Counted from the stretch's first letter, positions 45,213 through 54,470 are shown. The stretch: DNA of 64,000 nt from Deltaproteobacteria bacterium (GCA_015486075.1 WFSG01000005.1:62001-126000); one strand, 5' to 3'. A program made the numbers and translations. Notes: generated from the sequence alone by a model not told the origin.

Positions 45213-46841
45213 ATGAAGATTACCATTGCCAAGAACGCGGGTTTCTGTTTCGGGGTAAGGAGGGCTATAAATATAGCCCTTAAGGTGAGGCAGAAGAACC
45301 CGGGGGTAAGGATATATACCCTAGGGCCTATTATTCATAACCCGCAGGTAATAGGTGCCCTTAAGAATAGGGGTATAGGTAGTATAGATGACCCATCTGA
45401 TCCGAGCCTCAAACCTGGAGACATAGTAATCATAAGGGCCCACGGTGTTTCCCCTGAAAAAAGTGCAATGCTTAAGACAAGGGGTGTGAACATCGTTGAT
45501 GCAACCTGTCCTATGGTTATAAAGGTCCATGCAATTATAAAAAAGGCAAAAAAGAATCATGAACATATATTAATAATCGGACACAAGAACCACCCGGAGG
45601 TGGAGTCACATTTAGGTGTGGCAGGAAAGTCTGGGTTGGTAATTCAGGACAAGGAAGATGCCTTGGCTTTGTCAAGTATTACAAGTGCGGCCATTGTTGC
45701 ACAGACAACCTTTGATGCCAGCCTTTTCAAGGAGATGGTCTCTATATTGAGGCAAAGAGTAGAGAGGGTAGATGTATTTGATACCATATGCGAGTCCACG
45801 GTCAACCGGCAGAAAGAGGTGGCAATCCTTGCAAAGAAACATGATACCTTCGTGGTGATAGGGGGAAGGATGTCTGCCAATACTGCGAGACTGGCCGAGA
45901 TAGCTCGCAAACACAGAAAAAGGGTGTTAAGGATAGAATCGGCCAGGGAACTTGATAATATTGACGTCTCTGACATGAGCAAGATTGCTGTGCTAGCCGG
46001 TGCATCAACACCCCAGTGGATTATAGAGGAGTGTGTGGACCGTCTTGAGTCCATTAGAAAGGGATTGAAGCTAAGGCAAAAGATCGTTGAGTTCCTTGAG
46101 GAAAGCCCCCTATTGGGTGCGGTAGGGAGTATAGGGATAGCAATGGCCACTTTAGTTTTCTTGAAGGCCAGGTTTTCCCTGGGGCAGATACTTCCTATAT
46201 TCTTCCTTTCCTGCGCTGTACTGAAGCCTATATCAGGCGCCTTTGGCTGGATCTTGTGGGGCTCTTGCTCAATGATAGCTGTATCTCTTGGAACAGTTTT
46301 GGCCGGGGGTACGGCTGCTGCCTTGATTGGAGGTATAGCTGCACTGAGACCTTTACTGTGCATCCGGGGAGCCGATGCATACATGAGAAGTGTATACGAT
46401 CTTGTCATGTTTGTACTTGTTTCCATGATAGTACCACTCAGCACAGTAAATAAACCGTTAAACGAGGGAATAATTCTTCTTTTTGCGTATAGCGTGGTTC
46501 ATTTCACTGGTTCAGAGATCTTAAAGGGGCTCAAGTCCGTTGAAAGGGACTCCATACAAGGAAGTAAAAGTCTGGTTCATTACATAGGTGAGACCAGGTC
46601 TATACTTTTATTGGAATACAGTATAATGATACTTGCCCTTTCCCTTTTCCTTAGCTTTCCCTTGAAAATAGCCCCTGCCCTGTCCTACGGTTTTCTTGCA
46701 CCTCTGTTTTTTCTTGCAAAGGGTATAGATTTTTACACGGACAATACCATATTCGATACAAGGTTATATGCTTTGTATGTGGACGGACTCTGGCTAATAG
46801 TAACTTTCATGGCCGTCCTGTGGCAATTGACCATGGGATAA
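45213..46841 (+). CDS. ispH: IspH fused to a C-terminal multi-pass membrane domain
   Basis: Residues 1-285 form a complete IspH/LytB, the [4Fe-4S] enzyme that reduces HMBPP to IPP and DMAPP. The cluster cysteines are Cys12, Cys99 and Cys193, the catalytic Glu129 lies in NHPE and ASTPQW is intact. Residues about 298-542 form a hydrophobic region with roughly eight predicted helices. It resembles the UbiA prenyltransferase shape, with a segment near 439-460 (GLKSVERDSIQGS) that recalls the second UbiA Asp-rich motif but lacks most of its Asp residues. Normal IspH ends near residue 290. No stop or frameshift separates the two parts. The membrane part may tether the enzyme, or act on isoprenoids. 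Confidence 0.88.
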   Translation: MKITIAKNAGFCFGVRRAINIALKVRQKNPGVRIYTLGPIIHNPQVIGALKNRGIGSIDDPSDPSLKPGDIVIIRAHGVSPEKSAMLKTRGVNIVDATCPMVIKVHAIIKKAKKNHEHILIIGHKNHPEVESHLGVAGKSGLVIQDKEDALALSSITSAAIVAQTTFDASLFKEMVSILRQRVERVDVFDTICESTVNRQKEVAILAKKHDTFVVIGGRMSANTARLAEIARKHRKRVLRIESARELDNIDVSDMSKIAVLAGASTPQWIIEECVDRLESIRKGLKLRQKIVEFLEESPLLGAVGSIGIAMATLVFLKARFSLGQILPIFFLSCAVLKPISGAFGWILWGSCSMIAVSLGTVLAGGTAAALIGGIAALRPLLCIRGADAYMRSVYDLVMFVLVSMIVPLSTVNKPLNEGIILLFAYSVVHFTGSEILKGLKSVERDSIQGSKSLVHYIGETRSILLLEYSIMILALSLFLSFPLKIAPALSYGFLAPLFFLAKGIDFYTDNTIFDTRLYALYVDGLWLIVTFMAVLWQLTMG

Positions 46842-46862
46842 CCGGTGATCTGCAAGGGATCA

Positions 46863-47663
46863 TTATTGCCTGTTCAGGCGCCAGGCTGGTATATCAGAAG
46901 GGAGAATTTGTTGTGTGGCTCTTACGGGATTTATATCTATGCCGCCCCTTCGCGTGTACCTCAGGCTGACAAGGAGGTAAGATGGTTTACACCTTTCGAG
47001 TATATCCTTGTAGACAAGATCACAGCAGGTTTCGCTGAACCCCCTGAATTCCCTGTAGGAAACGATATACTTGAGTAGAGAGGCATGGTCTATGGCAGGG
47101 CCTCTGTAGTGCACAATTACACTTGCCCAATCAGGTTGGCCTGTGACAGGGCACACGGTTTTTAGGAGATGCGTGTAAAGAATTTCCTCTTTAGTTTTGC
47201 CTCTAGCAACTAGTAGATCTGGGTCACGTTTGTACTTGTCAATCTTTACATCAAGGGTATCTATGCATGTACCTTTGATCAAGTACTCCCATTGACCTGG
47301 AAGCGGCTGGTCGGCATCGTATAGCTTGATTGAAATAGAACCCGTATCCAGGACAGTCCCGAGGTCTTTCTTTATAAGAGATATCACTTCAACTCTCGAC
47401 CTAAAGACCTTTGATGCAAGGCTGTTTATGTATAGCTTGAAGGACTTTGATTCTATTATAGATCGCGTACTTCTTGGGTATGACATCTCAAGAATGGCAA
47501 CCTCCGGCTTTCCTTTGGGCCCGAGCCAGGAGAGCTCATAGGCCCTCCACAGGTCAAAGCCATGCATGGGTGTTCTTACAAAGTGCCTAGCCACTGTGTA
47601 GAGCAATCCTGGGTCATAATGTTCGGGGGGGCTTACCTTTTTGCCCAGCAGGGAATCATTCAT
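46863..47663 (-). CDS. queF: NADPH-dependent preQ0 reductase QueF, bimodular type
   Basis: Reduces preQ0 to preQ1 in queuosine synthesis. At 266 residues it is the long, two-module QueF. The catalytic Cys171 lies in TVCPVTGQPDWAS together with Asp178. The ESKSFKLYINS segment (71-81) is the NADPH/substrate motif. The final FSETCCDLVYKDI part matches the family. It overlaps queC by four bases and converges with ispH, leaving a 21-base gap. Confidence 0.93.
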   Translation of the reverse strand: MNDSLLGKKVSPPEHYDPGLLYTVARHFVRTPMHGFDLWRAYELSWLGPKGKPEVAILEMSYPRSTRSIIESKSFKLYINSLASKVFRSRVEVISLIKKDLGTVLDTGSISIKLYDADQPLPGQWEYLIKGTCIDTLDVKIDKYKRDPDLLVARGKTKEEILYTHLLKTVCPVTGQPDWASVIVHYRGPAIDHASLLKYIVSYREFRGFSETCCDLVYKDILERCKPSYLLVSLRYTRRGGIDINPVRATQQILPSDIPAWRLNRQ

Positions 47664-48319
47664 TCCATGTACCTTGTTGGATCAAGGCCCTTGTCAAACT
47701 CAAGGGCATACTTTCTTTCCAGACATGCAGGGCATTTCCCGCAGTGTAGCTCAAGGCCCTTGTAACATGTCCACGTGAGAGTGAAGTCAAACCCGAGGTC
47801 TCTGCCTAGACGGGCTATATCCCTTTTGTCCATGTTCCCAAAAGGGGCTTTTACCTCTACGTGCGTATTTGTGCCCTCAATAGCTGCCAATGAGATGGCA
47901 TCTATAAACTTGTTCCTGCAATCAGGGTATACTGGGTGGTCACCTGCGTGAGACGCTATGAGCACCTTATTTATGTGCAGATTTTCTGCGTAGCCAACCG
48001 CGATAGATATAAAGATACCGTTCCTGAAAGGTACTACGGTAGAGGACATGAGCTCCCTTGAATAAGGCCCGTCTGGTATGGGCTCTCCAGTACTAAGTAG
48101 GGAGGATGAGAAAAGCTCTGCAATAAAAGGTATGTTTATCCTTGTGTACGTTGCATTGTACTTTCTAGCTAGGTTTTCGGCCATAAACATCTCCTTTTTT
48201 GCGTGCTTGGAGCCATAGTCAATGTTGAGGGCGTATATTTTGCTGTATCTTTTGCTTGCCCAGGCTAGGAGGACACCCGAATCCATGCCACCTGAAAGAA
48301 GGAGTACAGCTTCTCCCAT
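47660..48319 (-). CDS. queC: 7-cyano-7-deazaguanine (preQ0) synthase QueC
   Basis: Uses ATP and ammonia to convert 7-carboxy-7-deazaguanine to preQ0. The PP-loop is LLSGGMDSGVLLA. The C-terminal Zn-binding set is in CYKGLELHCGKCPACLERK. ATG 48319 is preferred because GGGGTG is six bases upstream; a GTG seven codons earlier is possible but overlaps queE. It acts between QueE and QueF. Confidence 0.93.
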   Translation of the reverse strand: MGEAVLLLSGGMDSGVLLAWASKRYSKIYALNIDYGSKHAKKEMFMAENLARKYNATYTRINIPFIAELFSSSLLSTGEPIPDGPYSRELMSSTVVPFRNGIFISIAVGYAENLHINKVLIASHAGDHPVYPDCRNKFIDAISLAAIEGTNTHVEVKAPFGNMDKRDIARLGRDLGFDFTLTWTCYKGLELHCGKCPACLERKYALEFDKGLDPTRYME

Positions 48320-48320
48320 A

Positions 48321-48950
48321 TCATACACCCCTTTTTGCACCGAATGTCAGTATGTGTAACCTTGGTGTCATCCTGAATCCCTTTTCCCTGCAAAAATTGA
48401 ATATTCGGGGCATATTTTCCATCTGCTCTCTCCTGGTTGCTCCCTCTGGCATGATGTAAACCCTGTCTTTATCTATCCTGTTTTCTTCCACGAATCTCTC
48501 TATGAGGTGGAGATCTTTTTCATTATGGGCTACGAATTTGAACACGTCAACTCTCTCGATGGTTTTCCTTTCAATAAGCCATCTTTCTTTCATGTATTTC
48601 GGGGAGCATACTATGAGGGCGTTTCCGCAATGGCTGAAGTCTACCTTGCCGCTTGTCTCGTACTGCAGGCTATAGCCAAGTTCCAGGAGCTTTTCATGCA
48701 GGTCTGATAGGCCTGAATCCCACTGAGCAAATGGCTCACCTCCGGTGATGACCACGCGCATGCACGAGAATTTCTTTATGGAGGCAATTATCTCATCTGG
48801 AAACATCTCCCTGTACTCGTACCATGCATACTTTGTATCACACCATGAGCAGTAAGGCTCAACACATCCACCAAGCCTTATAAATATGGAGGGAAATCCT
48901 ATCCAGGGCCCTTCTCCCTGAAGTGAATAGAATATCTCGTTAACCCTCAT
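48321..48950 (-). CDS. queE: 7-carboxy-7-deazaguanine synthase QueE (radical SAM)
   Basis: A radical SAM enzyme (209 residues) that contracts 6-carboxytetrahydropterin to 7-carboxy-7-deazaguanine. FYSLQGEGPWIG and the SAM motif TGGEPF are intact. The cluster motif reads CVEPYCSWC, that is C-x4-C-x2-C instead of the common C-x3-C-x2-C of QueE. It leads the queE-queC-queF operon. Upstream lies a 142-base non-coding stretch after the GAPDH-like gene. Confidence 0.92.
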   Translation of the reverse strand: MRVNEIFYSLQGEGPWIGFPSIFIRLGGCVEPYCSWCDTKYAWYEYREMFPDEIIASIKKFSCMRVVITGGEPFAQWDSGLSDLHEKLLELGYSLQYETSGKVDFSHCGNALIVCSPKYMKERWLIERKTIERVDVFKFVAHNEKDLHLIERFVEENRIDKDRVYIMPEGATRREQMENMPRIFNFCREKGFRMTPRLHILTFGAKRGV

Positions 48951-49092
48951 GTTCTGTAAAGGCCTTGATATCTGGCCTAGTGCCCTCTGTCATAAGATGC
49001 CTGTAGTCTTCCCGCATTATCTATAAAAGTACGCATGCCTTTTAGTAGGCTAAATGTTTTGGCCTTATGACATAAGTATATAGACGAGAAGA

Positions 49093-50892
49093 TTATTTTA
49101 TTGCAGCCTTATCCTTTGCCACATCCTTTGAGTGCTCAACCATGTCCAGAACCCTGAGGATATGTATTGACCTGTCGAGTTGCTTAAGGGTTTGATCTAT
49201 TTGTTCAATGGACCGCTCTAGGAGCTCTTTTCTCTGGCTCTGTCCAATTGTCTTGTATTCTTCGGTTAGCGTGTTTTTAAGCCCGGTGTAGTACTCGACT
49301 TCCCTGTCGGGCAGGGATAGAATTTTGGGTACCTCGGTCTGTGAGCCTGATGTTGTCTCCCTCAGGAATGGAATTACATCAGGCGATTCTGACCTTGTGA
49401 GACCATGTTGCATATCCGTGTCTATGAATTCCACCTCATCGTAGTAGAAATTGAATACGGTTCTTATCATGTGAGACCTAGTGCTTGTAAGGTCCTCTAG
49501 ATATCTCGCGAATTTTTCAAACCCCTTTTCGATGATTTCCTCGTAGTGCTTGTCTGTCTTATCGTCAGCCGATACGTAGTAGCCCCTAATCCTTGGGTAG
49601 AAGAAGTCATAGTAGCAGTACAGAGCTGTGAACATTATGAAATCACCTACAATATTGCCGTTTGTGGTGCAAGAGCTTGTGGAGACAGCACCACCCCTTG
49701 ATATGATGTCTCCAGGAGACATCTTCATCCAGGTAGTACCAAAGATCCCGGGTATATTAGTTATTACCTCGTAGTTTACCTCTTTCTCCCTGAGCTGTTT
49801 TACCAGTTCGGTATTTTGGTATACCAAACCAAGGGCTTTAAGATTGGGTATCATGGCAGAGCATACATAACCGTACTCGTTGTCCTCGTAAAAACTGAAC
49901 TTAAGATACTTGGGTGATATCACGGTTAGAAAATCTGGCGGGAAATTGATAAGTATGCTTTCCCCTTCTATTTCCTTTATAGTCACGGGTTTTTTGGCCA
50001 AGAATTTTGCATAGGGCCTGAACATGTCGAGGGAGATTATCTCTGATATAATCCTATTCATAATTCCCTTGAACTTCTCACTGGCCCTTCTGAATTCAAA
50101 GGTGTTGAACTCGAAAAGGGCCTTTTTTAGCGAGAACCCTGTTCTGAATAATGTTCCTGTTGGACTGAAATTTCGCGATACCAGTATACTTATAACGTCC
50201 TGCCTGGAAAGCATTCTTTTTCCCCAGCCCTTTGCAGGAGCTGATTCCAAGAATCCAAACGTGTATCCTTTCTCGTGTATCTTATCTAGCCACTTCACCA
50301 TGCTTGGTGCCTTTTTGGCCGTATCTCCAACACATGATAATAATACGGTCGCCCCAAGTGATGATGCCATATCAAGGACCTTGTCCATTATGGCCTCACC
50401 AGAGAGTTCACCGTAACGTACGTTTACGTGCCTTATGATTGAAAGCACTTCCTTTTTATCTTTTGAGAGGATCTTGATTCCTGGGATGCCTTCGGGTGTA
50501 TCCACCAGCTCCTGTCTGTCAAATGGTATAATATGATCCCTTTGAGGTTCTTCGGAGAGATCCTGTTCAACGTATTTTGTCCTCAACTCAGGCTTGCCAT
50601 CAGGTTTCAACCTATATATTGGATGTCCGTCATGATCGTATCCTTCGAATATCTTGTCCTTTTCCGAGCGCATAATACCGGCCAAGAGTTTCTGTACCGT
50701 TGGTATATCAGCTGTAAATGCACCAAATACTATGTCTATCCATACATCGTCATCTCCAAGTGCATGTCGTTTTGCCTTTTCGAGGATAGCCTCGTTGTTT
50801 TCCATGGATGCATATATGGCCTGCAATCCCATCCTTCCGTTTGCACCTCTAATCGCTACCTTTACAACAGGTATTTCGCGACGGATATCCAT
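49093..50892 (-). CDS. Large GAPDH-like Rossmann protein with SCTTN motif, function unknown
   Basis: About 599 residues. Residue numbers below count from an in-frame GTG two codons upstream of the chosen start. The N terminus VVKVAIRGANGRMG (11-24) is a NAD-type Rossmann loop. Near the middle, AVSTSSCTTN (404-413, Cys410) is the catalytic motif of glyceraldehyde-3-phosphate dehydrogenase. Near 337-344 is YEDNEYGY, similar to the GAPDH YDNEWGYS motif, but here it comes before SCTTN instead of after. The C-terminal ~60 residues are charged and helical, probably coiled coil. Ordinary GAPDH is ~335 residues. ATG 50892 is chosen because the upstream GTG lies in the AGGAGGTG ribosome site. The substrate is unknown. 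Confidence 0.75.
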   Translation of the reverse strand: MDIRREIPVVKVAIRGANGRMGLQAIYASMENNEAILEKAKRHALGDDDVWIDIVFGAFTADIPTVQKLLAGIMRSEKDKIFEGYDHDGHPIYRLKPDGKPELRTKYVEQDLSEEPQRDHIIPFDRQELVDTPEGIPGIKILSKDKKEVLSIIRHVNVRYGELSGEAIMDKVLDMASSLGATVLLSCVGDTAKKAPSMVKWLDKIHEKGYTFGFLESAPAKGWGKRMLSRQDVISILVSRNFSPTGTLFRTGFSLKKALFEFNTFEFRRASEKFKGIMNRIISEIISLDMFRPYAKFLAKKPVTIKEIEGESILINFPPDFLTVISPKYLKFSFYEDNEYGYVCSAMIPNLKALGLVYQNTELVKQLREKEVNYEVITNIPGIFGTTWMKMSPGDIISRGGAVSTSSCTTNGNIVGDFIMFTALYCYYDFFYPRIRGYYVSADDKTDKHYEEIIEKGFEKFARYLEDLTSTRSHMIRTVFNFYYDEVEFIDTDMQHGLTRSESPDVIPFLRETTSGSQTEVPKILSLPDREVEYYTGLKNTLTEEYKTIGQSQRKELLERSIEQIDQTLKQLDRSIHILRVLDMVEHSKDVAKDKAAIK

Positions 50893-51108
50893 AAACACCT
50901 CCTGGAAAGTTTTATAAACGTTTACCTCATATCAACGGGTTGATTAAAAATCAAGTCAAAGTCTTAACAGGCCTTGAATACGATTGATATCGTATTATTA
51001 TTTGTAGAAATAATAACCATCTAGTTTTTCTAATCACCTTTGCAAGGTGTTCCAAGAGAATAGCATCTCACTATAGCTAGTAGTTTTTATTACATGAAAG
51101 GATAAACC
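50893..51108. other. Divergent intergenic region with four inverted repeats
   Basis: Between the GAPDH-like and the cyclase genes. It holds four perfect short inverted repeats: TTGATT-3-AATCAA at 50940-50954, AATACGAT-4-ATCGTATT at 50977-50996, ATTATTT-4-AAATAAT at 50997-51014 and CACCTT-3-AAGGTG at 51035-51049. They could be operators for one or more regulators of the two divergent genes. No promoter is clear-cut. Confidence 0.6.
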
Positions 51109-54100
51109 TTGGCAAGAGGACTAAACAAGAGGTGCCCTTCATGCATGCAAGTTGTTGGTAACGAGGACAGGTTTTGCAGGCACTGTGGTTACCCTCTGTG
51201 GAAGGAGAGGCAGGAAGAAACACAGAGGCTAGTTACGGTAGTCTTCTCTGACCTGAGCGGTTATAGTACCATATCGGAGGCCCTTGATCCAGGAGACCTT
51301 GGAGAACTGGTGGATAGGATATTCTCTTCCGCCGTAGAGATAATATCAGCCCGTGGAGGCTTGGTGGAAAAATTTATAGGTGATGCCATTGTAGCCTTGT
51401 TCGGCGCCCGCATGACACGAGAGGACGATCCCATAAATGCTATCAGGGCGGCCATGGAGGTGCACAAGGCCCTTGATACCATCGCGGCTGAACTCGGTCC
51501 TGTAGCCGGTGTTACTCTCAAGATGCACACGGGTATAAATGCCGGATACGTTTTGCTCAAGGGGATCAAGGCAAAGAATTTTTCTCCAAAGACCCTTGGT
51601 AGTCCCATCAATCAGGCCTCGCGGCTTTCAGATATGGCAGCACCCGGTGAAATACTCATAGGTGATGCAATGTATTCCTTTGCAAAAAAACGTTTTATCC
51701 TGGAGGAGAAAGGCAGGCACCAGTTAAAGGGCTTCCGTGAAGATATCCACGTCTACAGGGTTGTCTCAGAGAAAGAGGCCACGTTTTTTTCCAACATGGT
51801 GCAGAGCTCCTCTTCTAAATTTATAGGTAGGCAGAAGCAGCTACAGGCATTGAAGGAGGTTGCAAGGGACCTTGATGGTTCCATGGGCACGGTTATCTCT
51901 ATTGGTGGAGAAGCGGGCATAGGTAAGACTAGGCTAATCACTGAATGCAGGAAGGGGCTTGGTGATGTGAACTGGTACGAGGCGTGTTGCTTTCAATCCC
52001 ATAGTAAAGTACCTTATTCTCCTTTTGCAGAGATTGCTGCGAAGGTCCTAGGTTCAGGTCTTTCTGGAACACATATGGAAGAACTAGAAAAGAGATTTGT
52101 CTCTATTACCGGGTCAAGGGTGCATTTTAGATATTTGGCGAGCATTATGGGACTTGCGGAAGATAGCGCAATGGTACATGAGAGCCCTGGACTATGGAAG
52201 GGAAAGATATTTGAGGCCTTTGACTTGTTGATAGCTTGTGTCTCCAGGCTTGGGAAGACAGTTTTCTCAATTGAGGACCTGCACTGGGCCGACAATTCAT
52301 CCATTGAGCTGCTTGAATTTCTCTTGTCTAGGAAAAGAAAGCGCCCGCCTTGTATTTTTATGCTAAGTCACCGAGGCCGTCTTCCATTACCCTATGTTGA
52401 CAGGGCAATAGAGCTAGAGGAGCTTGATAGGAACCAGGTCAAGGATATGATAGTGTCTTTGGTAGTATCGAGATCACCTGATATTGATACAGAGGTGCTC
52501 AACCTTATTTATTCTATGGCAGGTGGCAATCCCTTTTACGTTGAGGAACTTACAACATATCTCCTCGACAAGGGTATGATATACCCGGTGTACAAAACAA
52601 GGAAAGGTGTTTTGTCAAAGATGCCCCTTACAGTCAATGCCCTTGTGTCTGCGCGCCTAGATAATCTAGATAGAGGTTCTAGGCGTTTGCTCCAGGAGGC
52701 ATCCGCTATGGCAAATACATTTTCAAGGGGACTGCTGTTGGATGTGGCATCAGAACCTGCAAGCTTGGACGAGCACATCAATACCCTTCTTGACGCAGGT
52801 TTCATAGATGTAAAGGATGCCTCACTTGGTGTATACGGGTTCAAACACGAGCTTGCAAGGGAAGTGGTGTATAATAGCATACTAAGGAGGGATAGGGTGG
52901 CACTTCACGCCAGGATAGCATCTGCACTTGCTGCAAGTGATGATGCAGAAAAACAGGGATTATTTGACATGCTTGCATATCATTATCGCAATGGTGGTGA
53001 TATAAACATGGCACTCAAGTATGGCCTCCTGGCAGCCGGTAGGCATCAAAGGTCAGGGTCATTGGCAGAGGCTGCAAGCCTGTATTTAACAGCAGAAAGG
53101 GACATCAAGCATGCAGGCAAGGATGCTTACCTTGATGAGATGTTACCTGCGATATGGGAAGGAATGTGGTCCTGCTCAAGGATAGTTAACCCTGACTTGG
53201 CGATATATGCACTTGTAAGGCTTGCTAATTATTACAAGGATAAGGGAGATAAACAGGCAGGGTGGTTCGCTTTGCTTCGCCTTGTGAATGTGTATTCCCA
53301 GAAAGGCAGGTTTAAGAAGGCCATCGATGTGTTCAAGGAGGTTTACCGTAATGTCAAGGAGGAGAGATTGTGGAAAGCCGTCGCATTTACATCGGTTGCT
53401 TATACCCACACGTACCTAGGGAGGCCAAGGATATCATTAAAATACCTTGAGAGGGCAAGGCCTGTGTTTAATACCGAGGAACATAAATTTTTCCTGACGG
53501 CAAATTATATTACCACCCTTGCAGCATATGTGTGGATGGCCGATATTCACAATGCCATTGCTTGGCATCAAAAGACCCGAGCAATGTGCTCTGAGGAAAG
53601 GGATATGGATATAGCCATGATGGCTGATATCTGGCTAGGTTACATCTATTACCTTACAGGTAAGCCTACCAAGGCAAGACAGATTTTTAACGCGTGCGAT
53701 GAAGCAGACAAGAGAATGGGAAGACTTAGTGGGGGCCTTTCCTACATAAGGATGCAGAGTGCCATATACTTTGAAAGCATATACATGGGGCAGGCCCAGG
53801 TGGCTAGGAGAGAACTACAAAAATTTACAGAATTATCGTCTCATTTCAGGATGATAGGCTCAGATGCATTAGAGCGTTTGTACAAGGCATGGATACTTAT
53901 ATCTGAAGGCAAACTGGAAGAGGCTGCGAGTCAACTGGAAAAGTCGGTATCTACCTTGAGAACAGGGATTGCAAATAGATTCCCGTATGCCATTAATGCC
54001 TTGGCAGGAACATACATGAAACTTGGGTCCTTAGACCATGCTAGCAACCTGGTGGAAGAGGCTCTTTCCTGGAACCTGAAGAATGGAAACAAGGATCAGC

Positions 54101-54372
54101 TTATATGGTCATGGAGAATAAAGGGAGACATTGCCACTAGTATGGGGGACATGGACATGGCCTATGGCTGCATAACAAAGTCCCTCAATCTATCACAGAC
54201 ATCTGGCATGTCCCCGCATGTTGCTTGGTCATTTGCCAGCCTTGCACGCCTTTTTGAGAGGCAAGGCGAGTTGGAAAAGGCAGATATTTTTTATAGGAAG
54301 GCATATAGGATGTGGCTCGGCATGTCCAATCCATACCAGGCTGATAGGATTAGAGAATGGTCAGACGATTGA
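51109..54372 (+). CDS. Class III cyclase / AAA ATPase / TPR signalling protein
   Basis: A 1087-residue cytoplasmic regulator. A zinc ribbon (Cys9, 12, 23, 26) comes first, then a class III nucleotide cyclase domain at about 40-200 with metal Asp48 and Asp92 (VVFSDLSGYS, GDAIVALFG). A P-loop ATPase domain begins near 240 with GGEAGIGKT and Walker B-like FSIEDLHWAD. TPR-like helical repeats fill about 610-1080. The layout resembles cyclase-AAA-TPR proteins of Actinobacteria and Deltaproteobacteria. The TTG start follows GAAAGGA. Both catalytic Asp residues are present, so cAMP or cGMP synthesis is plausible. Confidence 0.88.
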   Translation: MARGLNKRCPSCMQVVGNEDRFCRHCGYPLWKERQEETQRLVTVVFSDLSGYSTISEALDPGDLGELVDRIFSSAVEIISARGGLVEKFIGDAIVALFGARMTREDDPINAIRAAMEVHKALDTIAAELGPVAGVTLKMHTGINAGYVLLKGIKAKNFSPKTLGSPINQASRLSDMAAPGEILIGDAMYSFAKKRFILEEKGRHQLKGFREDIHVYRVVSEKEATFFSNMVQSSSSKFIGRQKQLQALKEVARDLDGSMGTVISIGGEAGIGKTRLITECRKGLGDVNWYEACCFQSHSKVPYSPFAEIAAKVLGSGLSGTHMEELEKRFVSITGSRVHFRYLASIMGLAEDSAMVHESPGLWKGKIFEAFDLLIACVSRLGKTVFSIEDLHWADNSSIELLEFLLSRKRKRPPCIFMLSHRGRLPLPYVDRAIELEELDRNQVKDMIVSLVVSRSPDIDTEVLNLIYSMAGGNPFYVEELTTYLLDKGMIYPVYKTRKGVLSKMPLTVNALVSARLDNLDRGSRRLLQEASAMANTFSRGLLLDVASEPASLDEHINTLLDAGFIDVKDASLGVYGFKHELAREVVYNSILRRDRVALHARIASALAASDDAEKQGLFDMLAYHYRNGGDINMALKYGLLAAGRHQRSGSLAEAASLYLTAERDIKHAGKDAYLDEMLPAIWEGMWSCSRIVNPDLAIYALVRLANYYKDKGDKQAGWFALLRLVNVYSQKGRFKKAIDVFKEVYRNVKEERLWKAVAFTSVAYTHTYLGRPRISLKYLERARPVFNTEEHKFFLTANYITTLAAYVWMADIHNAIAWHQKTRAMCSEERDMDIAMMADIWLGYIYYLTGKPTKARQIFNACDEADKRMGRLSGGLSYIRMQSAIYFESIYMGQAQVARRELQKFTELSSHFRMIGSDALERLYKAWILISEGKLEEAASQLEKSVSTLRTGIANRFPYAINALAGTYMKLGSLDHASNLVEEALSWNLKNGNKDQLIWSWRIKGDIATSMGDMDMAYGCITKSLNLSQTSGMSPHVAWSFASLARLFERQGELEKADIFYRKAYRMWLGMSNPYQADRIREWSDD

Positions 54373-54470
54373 TATCATCTTAAACCATGTATATCTGGCG
54401 GGATTAAGATTGACTGGTATGATCATGTATGGCACATCATTTTATAAATCAAGAATAAGTAGGTGAAGAG

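Noticed and set aside
45644-46444. 266-codon minus-strand frame opposite the IspH fusion
   Set aside because: It is antisense to the real gene and shows no domain; Ser/Thr/Pro-rich composition is typical of shadow translation.
48951-49092. Possible preQ1 riboswitch upstream of queE
   Set aside because: No preQ1-I-type A-rich tail or hairpin signature was found on the minus strand; only short unrelated inverted repeats are present.
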